Positions 45,876-55,318 of a stretch of 64,000 bases of DNA are shown piece after piece (the first letter of the stretch is position 1; the number at the start of each line of letters is the position of its first letter). The DNA comes from Monosporascus cannonballus. Its lineage: Eukaryota > Ascomycota > Sordariomycetes > Xylariales. A program made the translations under genes and the position numbers. Location of the stretch: NCBI GenBank assembly GCA_004154925.1, contig QJNS01000119.1, positions 124,001-188,000 of the forward strand, read 5' to 3'. Below the pieces are notes generated by a model. That model saw only the letters and a program-made list of their open reading frames with translations, was not told where the DNA came from and made no database searches.

Positions 45876-46812
45876 CTATTCAGCGGGTTTCTTGCCCTCG
45901 GACTTTCCGGCATCATCCTTCTCGCCCGCGTTGTTGCCCTTGTCGTCCGCGTTGTCGCCCTCCAGCTCCGGCATGTCATCATCGTCCTCGTCCTCTTCGT
46001 CCTCACCACCGGCTCCAGCACCGCCGCCGAGCTTCGAGAAGTCGATGCCGCCGAAGTCACCGCCGCCTGTGAAATTATGTCAGCAATGCCAGTCTTTTTC
46101 AGTCGCTGGTCAGGCCCATAGTGCGAGTCCCTAGCTGACGGATTCGGCCTCAAAATTTACGTACCCATTCCAGGCATGCCACCTATTGGGATAGTCAGTT
46201 ACAGCACTCAAAGAGGCAAGAATGCAAAAGGCAACGAGCAAGCGATTACATACCCATACCGCCGAACTGAGAGAAGTCGTCCTCGGGAGCCTCGTTCTGC
46301 TCGTCCTCGTCGACCCACTTGTCGAAGTCGGTCTTCAGGAACTGGAGCTTCTTGGCCTCCTTGAGCAGGCGTGGCCAGTACTCCTCCTTGAGCTCCTTCT
46401 TGCGCAGCTTCAGCTCGACATTGCGGGCGGTGTGGTGGATTTTGCTGTTCTCAGGGTCGATCTCGGCATAGAATTCGAGCTCGACGTGGTATGTGCGCTT
46501 CAGCGTGTCCGAATGACCGTCAAAGGCCAGCGACGTGGGCTTCAGGTCGAGCTTGAAGCTCTCCTTGGACACGTCGGGCACGGAGATGGTCAGGTAGATG
46601 AAGTTCTTCTCGGGGTCGGAGCTGGAGGAGCGTTGGGCCCAGAGGACTATTTGGGGGACGAGCCATAGGTTAGAGCCCTTATGTTTCACGAAGCACCTAT
46701 GGGCGACAGCATGACGTGAAAACGACCCGAGAGAAAGGAAACGCGACATGAAGCTAACGCAAAACGCGGCACAGCAGGAAATTGGAGGCTCACCTTCAGG
46801 AGTTTGCGCCAT
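45876..46812 (-). CDS. SBA1: Hsp90 co-chaperone p23/Sba1, four exons, 206 aa
   Basis: Exons on the minus strand: 46812-46794 (19 nt), 46646-46254, 46182-46165 (18 nt) and 46066-45876. Donors are GTGAGC, GTATGT and GTACGT, acceptors are TAG, TAG and CAG, and the total is 621 nt. The join of exons 1 and 2 gives MAQTPEVLWAQRSS, the hallmark WAQRS strand of p23. The CS fold follows (FIYLTISVPDVSKESFKLDL, YHVELEFYAEIDPENSKIHH, RNVELKLRKKE, YWPRLLKEAKKLQFLKTDFDKW). A Gly/Met-rich hinge leads to an acidic tail (GGEDEEDEDDDDMPELEGD). It stabilises the ATP-bound closed state of Hsp90 and slows its ATPase, in cytosol and nucleus. Confidence 0.93.
46165..46182 (-). other. 18-nt microexon of the p23/Sba1 gene
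   Basis: It is flanked by an ATAG acceptor and a GTACGT donor and encodes six residues of the Gly/Met-rich hinge (GGMPGM). Because the length is a multiple of three, skipping it would keep the frame. Confidence 0.75.
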
Positions 46813-48419
46813 CTTGGTTGGTGATAGTTCTTTCGGGGTGGTTCGTTGCGGGGTGTAGAGATGGTGGGGTTCAAAAGTTATCCGGTGAGGTACAGGGTCT
46901 CCTGGCCGATGACGTTTGTCCGTGAGGAGCTGCTCGTTATAGCAGAGAAGGGGTATGGTTGTGATAGCTAGGGCGTTCGCGGATGCGACTATTGTATGTA
47001 AGTTGTGATGAGGAAAGGAAAGCGGCTGAGAATAATAGGAGTTTGGAAGAAAACTTTATGTTTCCAGTCCTAGTCTATGTGAGGCTGCTTTCAGAATGGT
47101 CCAGTCTTTTTGGGCTAAGGCAGAAGAGGCGTGGGAAGAAATATGGTTTGATTCGGCAATCAGGCGCTGATGTTGAGGGGTGGTGCATAGAAGCACCACG
47201 AAGGCTTCAGAAGCTTGCCGCGAGTTCGCCGGGGGTGGGTGGGTGCCTTGCACTTTGTATACGACTACTGGCACTACATACAGAGATACATCTACTGAAG
47301 TAGTAAGTAGTGCATTCTAGTACCTAGGTAGGTATATATCACAAGGTGCAACACCCCGCCTGCTTTGATGGTACTTACTTAGAGGTACCCCACCTAAGTC
47401 TGTTGAGCTGATCCCCGTCTGCTCCAGCTGCCTTGCCAGCCAGCCTAGGTCCTGCAGGGCTGAGTCTGCTGGCAAGGGCTCAGAGGTCGCCATCTGTCTA
47501 ACGATTCTAGCCAGACCGGCACTCTCAGAAGTGGGATTATAGAATATACAATGCAGCGGTGATGTTTGATTCAAGCATGCATATTTTTAGCATGTACTTA
47601 CTGATATGCTAGTACACTCTGTATATGTTTCCTCGTTGTGCTAAATTGGCGGTATCACGAAGCAACCTACCATAGGTCCGTTTGCCAGGCATTTCTCTCC
47701 TCCATGTGGGTTTGGATTGCAAGCCTCCGCAAACTATAGACAGGGTTCTCTTTCTCTGCCCGCGTTTACTAATCCCATTCGTGAAGTCACATTCGCTGAA
47801 ATACGGGATTTGCATGCATGTGGTCTGGCCCCGCGGGTCTCAAACACCCATGCGTAGAGACATGCGTGACGCCCGCGCGTATTCCGCCTGGGCAGATAGA
47901 TATACATGTATCTACCGTAGCTCTAGGGGTACGTTATCCGACCCGTTTGACTGTGGGAGAAAACACTTGTTCCCTATCTGTAAATACAGGTATCTGTGGA
48001 TGCTGGATAAAGCAAAAGAGCCAGACAGATTTATGCAGCTAGTAGGTAAAACCGTACTCGTAAACACCCCCGCATGTCGAATAACCACTTACTTCACCGA
48101 TAGTCATTTCCCTCTTGGTTCTTGGGCCTGCCCACTTTGTGCCCCCCCAAGCCTATCGCTATCTAACCGCCGGATTCGCCCGCCATTTCTTATCGATAGG
48201 ATCCCCCCTTGAGCAACCAACGTCAGATGTCTGGCACAGCATTATTATCCTCACTCTCTATAACATCGCGTAGTCTGCACCCGACAAAACCAACCGAAGC
48301 CGCTGTTTGCCATCTGTGCTGCTCCAACGAGCAGGAAGTGCCAATTCCCCTCTTCCAAACGTTCTCTACAAGTCACCGAAGCCATAACGACGAGACGCAT
48401 CAGTTGAACCTGGCCCAAG
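46813..48419. other. Divergent intergenic region between p23 and Vps24 genes
   Basis: 1.6 kb without a supported gene; it should hold both promoters. TACCTAGGTAGGTA motifs occur at 47320-47335. A motif-free frame covers 47682-48212 but starts at TTG and is not called. Confidence 0.5.
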
Positions 48420-49201
48420 ATGGAGGGTCTCAAGGCTCTCTTCGTCAAGCCGGACCCCAATGCACAAGTATCGTTCCTAGCCTATCCAATCGCCCGTCCA
48501 GCCGAATCCGCCATTCGTTACTAACCACCCTCCCTCCCCCATAACAGATGCGAAAATGTAACGCCCTCATCCGCTCCAACATCCGCAAGCTCGACCGCGA
48601 TATCGCCCAGGTGCGCGCCGTGGAGGCCAAGACACGGAACCTCATCATCACGGCGGATAAGCGGGCGCAGCGGGACCCGTCGCGGCGTTCGCAGGCGCAG
48701 AGGGAGGCGCGCGATTTCGCGCGCGAGCTCGTGCGCGTGCGCAAGACGGCCGCGCGCCTCGTGACCTCCAAGGCCCAGCTCAGTAGCGTGCAGATGCAGG
48801 TCAACGAGGCCTTCGCCGTGCGCAAGATCGAGGGCTCCATCCGCGCCAGCGTCGGCATCATGAAGGACGTCAACTCCCTGGTGCGCCTGCCCCAGCTTGC
48901 CGGCACCATGCAGGAGCTGGGCATGGAGCTTGTCAAGGCCGGCGTCATCGAGGAGATGGTATCCGAGAATTTGCCCGTTGACGAGGACATATTCGAGGAC
49001 GAGGACGCCGAGGCCGAGGGCGAGGTCGACAAGGTGCTCGGCGAGATCCTGAAGGGCCGCATGGAGAAGGCTGGCCCCATGCCCAACGCCCCCGTCACCC
49101 AGGAGCCTACCCCTGCGGCCGCCGCCGAAGAGGAAGAGGAGGAGGACCAGGAGGCTATGATGGATCAGATGCGGAACAGGCTGGAGGCCCTCAGGAGCTA
49201 A
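48420..49201 (+). CDS. VPS24: ESCRT-III subunit Vps24/CHMP3, two exons, 233 aa
   Basis: Exon 1 is 48420-48467 (MEGLKALFVKPDPNAQ) and exon 2 is 48548-49201. The intron is 80 nt with GTATCG donor and ACAG acceptor, phase 0. The N-terminal KPDPNAQMRKCNALIRSNIRKLDRDIAQ is a basic amphipathic start typical of Vps24, followed by long ESCRT-III core helices (RNLIITADKRAQR, SSVQMQVNEAFAVRKIEGSI, GTMQELGMELVKAGVIEEM). An acidic linker (DEDIFEDEDAEAEGE) leads to a C-terminal MIM-like helix MMDQMRNRLEALRS that recruits the Vps4 ATPase. The total length is typical of the family. It acts with Vps2 and Snf7 in membrane constriction at endosomes (MVB sorting). Confidence 0.9.
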
Positions 49202-49495
49202 TCGCGATGCTGGGTCGCGATGCGTGTGTTGTGTTTGCCAAGTCACTTACCATTGCAATGGCGTTTGGAGCTGTGCTACAAGGGTTTGGAGATCATAATA
49301 ATTCTGGTTGGGTTCGTGCGCTTCGGTTGGCAGCTGAGGCTATGCATGATATGAATTGATGGACATGGATATATACAAGTTGCGGCGTAGATCGCTTTTC
49401 ATGCCTTATTCTAAAATATCTGCAGTACAGGTTTATACATAGGAGATGGCGTCCTGCTTGGCTAGCAATAGAACGGAAAACCGCGAATGCTGCGC

Positions 49496-51498
49496 CTAGT
49501 CCTCCGCGGTCCAATTCCAGCTGGACGCCGTGAAAACCTCTCGCGCGAACTTATCGGCGCCGAGCGCGTTCTCGAACCGCAACCTCTGGTCGCCGAGCAT
49601 CAGCCTCGTGAAGCAGAACGGCCTGGGGTCGGAATCACGAGCAGCACCCCCGTCGTCCGTCTCCGGCGGCATCCACGCGGCGGCGGCCCGATCCCGCCTC
49701 CAGGCGGGCGCCGCGACGGGCACGGAGCCCGCGGACAACAGGCCCTGGACGAAGTCGAGGATGGGCAGCAGGCGCGTGCGCAGGCCGCAGTTGGAGTGGT
49801 GCTTGTCGACCTGGTAGCCAGGGCACTGCCGCAGGGTGGCCAGCAGGCCGCCGTTCTCGACGATGACGGGCACCAGTGCGCAGTCAGGGACGGTGTCGAA
49901 GAGCGACCGCGGCGAGAAGTCCACTAAAAACAAAAGGTTCTTGTGCGTCAGGAACTTGAGCATCTCCCCCAGCTGGTACGAGTCGCACGCCGCGCTCGAG
50001 TCGTACCCCAGCTTGCACTGCCGCCCGCCGCTGCGCGATGCGTACAGCGATAGGAAGTGCCGCTGGATCGAGGCGATCGTGTTCAGGATGCAGTGCCGTC
50101 GGTATTGGAGTTCCTCTGTGGGAGCGGGTGGGTTAGTGTGTGCGGAGTACGGGATGAGCGTGGAGTGATGGGTAGCGGGCGGACGGGGAAAGGGGGAATA
50201 GGGGTGCCACAGAATCAGTTAGGCAGGTAGACAGAAGACGAATAGAATGAAATAATAACAATGCAAAACAACTCACGCTCAAGCCCATCCGGAAGGTACC
50301 ACCAACTGGCATCCAGCGACTCATCCTCATCCTCTGCGAAGGCGCTCCACCGACGGGACCCATTCATGATGAGCTCGCGTGTGGCGTTCTGGAACCGTAT
50401 CGGAAGGTCGAGCAGCCACGAAACCAAGATCTTCTGGCGCAGCGCTTCCTCGGTTGCTCGCGTCATGATGTTCGCCAACAAGTCGTCCCTCCCGCTAGCA
50501 GCCTTGCGGGTCGTGACGGGCCACTTGAACCTCTGGGACTGGCTGGCCATCACCAGCCACCGCGACACCGGCGCCGCGCAGTCGAACCGGTCCGCGAGCA
50601 CCGCGAGCGCGACCACGAACTGCATGTCGATCTGCTGCTTCGTGCTTGGCCCCGTACTCGCGCTTGTCTTTGCATTCGTAGTGGCCCTTGCGTTTGCATT
50701 TGCGTTCGCACTTTTGTTCGGACTCGTACGCGCATTCCTACTCGCATTCACCTTGGGACTCGCGCTCGCACTTGTCTTCGCGTTCGCATTCGCCCTTGCA
50801 CTCACCTTCGTAAGCGCGCTCGCACTTGCATCCGTTTTCGCGCTCGCCTTTACCTCCGGACTTGCATTCTTATCCGTAGTCGCTGCAACCGTACCAGTAC
50901 CAGCAGCACCAACATCCTCAACACCCTCGACCTGGCGCCCGTGCAACATGCGCAGCAAGCCGGCGAGGGCGGCTTCGCGCACCCGCGCCGGGAACCGCGT
51001 AGCCTCGTCGTCATCGAGGACGCGCACCCACGGCAGCAGCTCGGCGGCGTCCGCGGCCGTGACGATGTCGCGGGGCCGCACCCCGCGCGCCGCCAGCCGG
51101 TCCAGCGCCGCCGCCACGTCCGCGGCCTCCCGGAACCGCGCGTCCCCGAGCAGCTTCTCGAAGTACCGCGACTGCCGCCGGAGCGTGGCGGCGTCGACGC
51201 GGTACGCACGTCGCATGGACCGGGTTTGCGCCGGCGCCGGCGTAGCGGCTTGGGCTGGGGTCTTCCGCGCCCCTGACGTCTTGGCCGTTGTCGTGGTCTT
51301 GGATGACGTCTCGAAGGTCACGTCCAGTATGAGGTCCCCGGCCGGGTCGATGGGGATCGCTTCCGGTAGCCCTGATAGTGATGGTTTGCTACCGCTGCTG
51401 GTGGCGTTGTTGTTGTTGTCACCATCACGAGGAGGCGGTTCCGAGGCCGAGGCTGGTGGCGCTTCGGGGGAACCGGCCTGGTTCGCCGTGGCATCCAT
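49496..51498 (-). CDS. BTB/POZ-domain protein with Ala/Thr/Ser/Asn-rich repeat linker, two exons, 613 aa
   Basis: Exon 1 is 51498-50277 and exon 2 is 50115-49496; the intron is 161 nt with GTGAGT donor and CACAG acceptor, and the join reads LPDGLEQELQYRRHC. Residues about 54-190 resemble a fungal BTB/POZ domain (GDLILDVTFE, then VDAATLRRQSRYFEKLLGDARF). Residues about 210-287 are a low-complexity linker of Lys/Ala/Ser/Thr/Asn repeats. The rest is helical and includes MQFVVALAVLADRFDC and NATRELIMNGSRRW. Exon 2 contains a Cys/His-bearing end with RQCKLGYDSSAACDSYQLGEML. Such fungal BTB proteins are common and mostly uncharacterised; protein-protein interaction is the likely role, partner unknown. 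Confidence 0.8.
50638..50871 (-). repeat. Intragenic minisatellite in the BTB gene
   Basis: On the plus strand the segment is built from degenerate units such as CTTGTCTTCGC, TTCGCATTCGC and ACTCGCGCTCGC, encoding repeated Ala-Lys-Thr-Ser-Ala-Asn motifs on the minus strand. All units are multiples of three, so the frame stays open. Copy number probably varies between strains (inference). Confidence 0.7.
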
Positions 51499-52490
51499 GG
51501 GGCCTGTCTCCCGTGTGAGGCAATACCTTGAAAAAGCGAGATGTAGAGGCGGTCATCAGCTCTGTAAGCACCGGGATGGTCTTTGGCTCCAAGAAATGTG
51601 AGATGTCTTTATATTTAAGCCTTGGATAGTAAGTATCAAGCCGTTCACGGTGTACCTTGAAGTCGGGGTGCCATTAATGTGGCCATTTGGATACAAAGAG
51701 TGGCCAATGACGTTTCGTGCTCATATCCGATTACTAACGCTGCGATTATGGGTTTGATCTTATTTTACCGTTTAAAAAGGAGTCCAGCCTACCATCAATA
51801 ATACATATCGCCAGGTAGGTACACGCGAAGCTTGAAATTCAGCATATTACTGCCTAGATTTGTGTGCTTATGATGGCAATTATCTCTATTTTACTTTTGG
51901 GCACTGCAATTATTGAGTTACGAAGCTTTCCTTTAATCAATCTCCATAATGTTAAGGTGGATCAGATCACGTCATCAAATGGACCGATCAGAGAAGACTC
52001 CCGTTGGCAACCTTGGCTTGCACTTATGGCCTACGTATTCCCTTTGGCCCCCCGTCCCTCACATTCAGCTCATTTGCTTCGCATAGCACAACACAATCTT
52101 TCGTGTGCCATTCCGCTTGGCCTGGAGTCATCTTACCAGTTGAAATCGGCTGAGGGTGCGGTGTCTTCCATTATCTACTTCGAGTAATATTCTTGCCTAA
52201 GTGTATTACTTGGGAATTTATGCGCTGCAACTGCTAGCAGCTGCTTTGAGTTACGATTGCTTTATTATATGGCAGTCCCAATACTTCAAACCCAAGCTCA
52301 TTCGACCAACCATCGCACAGCATTGACCTGTTTACGCGCTAGGAGTTCTCTGTGGCAATCCATCTCAGACTTGGGTCGTTTCCCCAATAATTCCAGATTT
52401 GTTCCCGTTCATGTGGCTGTCTATGGCCTCGCCAGGTAAATGCTCTTCAAGGTTCGCGTCGACGGTACCCTTATTCGCTTTAAGTAATGG
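51499..52490. other. Intergenic region without a supported gene
   Basis: Upstream of the BTB gene and downstream of the FTR1 relic. The 107-codon frame at 51864-52187 shows no motif. Confidence 0.45.
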
Positions 52491-53724
52491 CTAGTGTCCC
52501 TTGAACTCGCGGTATCTCATGACTATGAAGGAAAGCATGATGACTGAACCGTAAGTAGTGGAGTTGATTCATCCCAAAATGGCGTTGAATAAGCCTCCAT
52601 CCGCCACCGCCGTTGAGCACTGGACTGCGGCACTGGAAACAACCGTTAGAGGTCCATTTCTATACTGCTTTTGGGGCATGGATAACTCACATTTACATGT
52701 CGGACGCTTTTGTCAGCATCATACGAACCCGGTCTATCTCCCGGCCTGCAACATTTGAGGTTAGTAATTATACACTGGAGGATTCAGAGTTACGGAGTCA
52801 TCCTCAAAGAGGTGTTACCCCCAAGCAAGGTAACTAGAAGAAGGACTGGAGCGCGGAGCATGACTTACTCCGCAGCGTCGCCACCCACGACATTGCTCTA
52901 TTGCTGCTGTTCAAAATACAAAACAGTACGTGAGAACAATCCGGCAGCGACCAGGTATAACGAACAAGCCGAAGCGATCAGAAACGATTCTAACTTCGCG
53001 GGGCTTCCTCCTCTGCAGCAGTTTAGAAAGACTATAGTGCGTTCTCGGGACTGTGGGACATACTTGTATGGAAGATATCCTACAAGGACACCCACAGCTA
53101 AACCAACCACCACTGGGAGTGGGAAAGCGGTGGCTAGCGCAGAGAAGCAGACGACGGCAATGAAGACGATAACTTCGATACTTTCACGCACATAGTAATG
53201 AGGAAGGACGGCCATGGCATGTTTCTCTGCAAGGTGCTTAAACCAGTCGCTTCTTCGACTTCTCGTCTTCAACGGAGCTTCGACATCTTCGGCTAATTTA
53301 AGTTGCTACTTCACCTGCGTTTTCCCAACACAAAGGAGCGCTGCGCTGACTACGGTGATGATGGTGGTTGCTACCAGGGCGAAGGCACCCTCATCGTTAT
53401 ACTCGTTGGGTCCCCATACGTCCTTCCCCAGGGTATAAAAGGTGGTTATCTGCCCCGCAGCGACCATGAGGCAAACGAGAAACCGTGACTGACTCCCAGC
53501 TATACCTAGGGGATCCTATGTTAGGTTTCGCGACTTCAAGCAGGTCAGTTTGACAACTGTTTGCCTGCTTTATAAGAGCCTGGTAGACTTTAACATCCCT
53601 GTTTGAGCCGTCAAGAGTCTGCTTCGAAAAGGCCAGTAGCACGGCGACAATGATGCCCATTTCAAGTGTCTCACGAAAACCAACAAGAAAGACTGGGACG
53701 GGCCAAGACGTTAGTCTTGGGCAT
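52491..53724 (-). pseudogene. FTR1: High-affinity iron permease FTR1, degraded
   Basis: Starts at the ATG 53722-53724. Both iron-binding REXXE motifs survive: FRETLE (53661-53675) and VRESIE (53174-53188). Further family blocks are [61 protein letters not shown] and LNGGGGW. A 51-nt intron (53063-53013, GTATGT...CTGCAG) joining YK to GGSP is intact, as is a second (52868-52746). Lesions include a frameshift near 53690, another near 53480, stop TAG 53306-53308, stop TAG 52898-52900, a frameshift near 52598, stop TGA 52569-52571, a deletion in the C-terminal part, and stop TAG 52491-52493. The first three stops, and probably the last, replace tryptophans expected from the family. An intact Ftr1 imports Fe3+ across the plasma membrane together with Fet3, the divergent neighbour. 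Confidence 0.88.
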
Positions 53725-53822
53725 GACGAGACCCGGTTTGACGGCTCCCTTGATGTGCAAGAGTGCGGATGATCCCATAGATTGGAACTATCGAGGTAGG
53801 TCGAACGGAGGGTTAAGGGGTG

Positions 53823-53831
53823 TTATCTGAT
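53823..53831 (-). promoter_or_regulatory. Iron-responsive GATA site ATCAGATAA (minus strand)
   Basis: TTATCTGAT on the plus strand is a perfect match to the ATCWGATAA consensus bound by fungal iron-sensing GATA repressors (SreA/SRE/Urbs1 family). It lies 99 bp upstream of the FTR1 start codon. Confidence 0.6.
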
Positions 53832-53838
53832 TTAATTG

Positions 53839-53847
53839 ATCAGATAA
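53839..53847 (+). promoter_or_regulatory. Iron-responsive GATA site ATCAGATAA (plus strand)
   Basis: Second perfect ATCWGATAA match, inverted relative to the first and separated from it by 7 bp. The paired inverted arrangement makes chance occurrence less likely. Confidence 0.6.
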
Positions 53848-54988
53848 TTTTAGGAGGGGCAATTACCGGGACTTAGCGATCGTGCAAATGTGCAGAGCCA
53901 AAAAATGTTTCATCCATTTAGCGAGACCAGGTTTCAGTTACGGAATGACCATTCCGAAGAAACGAGGAGGTCCTCATCAGCATTATTCAATATGGCCGTG
54001 TTGCTTGGGATCAAGTCATTCGATCGTCCAACACTGCTTTAGCGGAATAGGGTTCTTGGGTCCTTCTGGCAGGTTAAACCCTTTGACAGCCCCACACATG
54101 ATTGGGGGATCAACTTAAGAGGGCGTCTTGATTACTGCCTCTCTCGTTGGCATGATTGGCATTACATCGCCAAGCCATCAAACGCTGAGATCAACGCCGC
54201 GATCGCAACCTCTCATTAGGAGCTTGCCTTGACTAAACTTGTAGTACTTTGAACTTGGAAGAACGGGCGTATCTGAGAGCACTGTTGTCAAAGCGTCAAC
54301 GAAAAGCCATCATCATCTTTGGTGGTCCTCATAACGCGTATATGCTGACTTACAAGTAAGCTGGACATTAGCGCGTCAGGGTAAACCTAGGTGGGTTGGG
54401 CCCATCGGCTTTGCCCCTTATCCAGACTGCCAGATCACCAGATCTCCCTGAGTGATACGCACTTTTTCAGCAAAATGTGGCTGCTCCACCTGCATAATCT
54501 GATCAACCATCAGTCCAGCTATCAGCGCTAGCCGTGAGCTTCTACCAATCGGTAGCCGTCTATCGACATGGTAGAAACTACTCTTGCGCCGAACATGCAT
54601 TGCGACTCATCCCGTAATATCTGGTCTTGAAGCAATCACAGCGCTTGACGTAAATTATTCCAGACGGGCGCGGTGTTGAAGTGAGGGTCAAGGTCTAGCT
54701 ACAAGTACAGTGACATGTCACTTGTCAGTGTTGTGTATATATAGCAGGCCTCTGCCACCTAGATATATAGCTAGTCGAACCTTAATCAACACGCTCATTA
54801 TTCTGACTTTCAGCATGCGGAATTTGTTAGCTGGTTCTCCTTTCCCTCGCGGATTTGGCACGAACTGGGTGACTCTGGATGGTCGGTTCTACCTATCACG
54901 TATTGCGCCATTATTTCCGTGGTGTTTAGAAAATTGAAAAGCCTGATATACGCCGTAGTCTTCCCCTTGATGTCCCGCTTTTGTCTAG

Positions 54989-54997
54989 ATCAGATAA
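54989..54997 (+). promoter_or_regulatory. Iron-responsive GATA site ATCAGATAA near FET3
   Basis: Third perfect ATCWGATAA match, about 320 bp upstream of the FET3 relic's start codon. Confidence 0.55.
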
Positions 54998-55318
54998 GTG
55001 AATGTCGTATAATGGAATGAATGGATCATGCTTCCTATACCCGTCCTACTGATTGATAAGATACTTCCTTGGAATTACCAACCTTCTGGATGGGAATCTG
55101 CATCTGGACCATGGTCCGGTGCCCCCAAAGTCCCTGAGAACAGCCCGATTTCGGTCGCTCCTCTAAGTGTCTAATGTTTCACAGAAACCAGTATGGTTAA
55201 CCAATATCTTGTCTCGCCCAGAATAATCCTCAGTTTTCTGGGTGTTGCACTAAAGGAAGTTCAGCTTTGAATTATAAAGGCATAACTTCATTCTTCCATC
55301 TTCGGGCGGGGCTTCACA

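Larger units (their letters stand above)
53725..55318. promoter_or_regulatory. Shared divergent promoter region of the FTR1/FET3 pair
   Basis: 1.6 kb between the two divergent start codons. It carries three perfect ATCAGATAA sites (53823, 53839, 54989) and a CCAAT box at 54544-54548, an arrangement expected of iron-regulated genes (GATA repressor and CCAAT/HapX). No gene is supported within it. Confidence 0.5.

Noticed and set aside
47682..48212. 176-codon plus-strand frame
   Set aside because: Begins with TTG, lacks motifs and sits in a divergent promoter region.
48445..49246. Two minus-strand frames of 217 and 241 codons
   Set aside because: Antisense to Vps24, which has clear ESCRT-III motifs on the plus strand.
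50261..51601. 446-codon plus-strand frame
   Set aside because: Antisense shadow of the BTB gene; its composition simply mirrors the repeat linker and GC-rich codons of the true strand.
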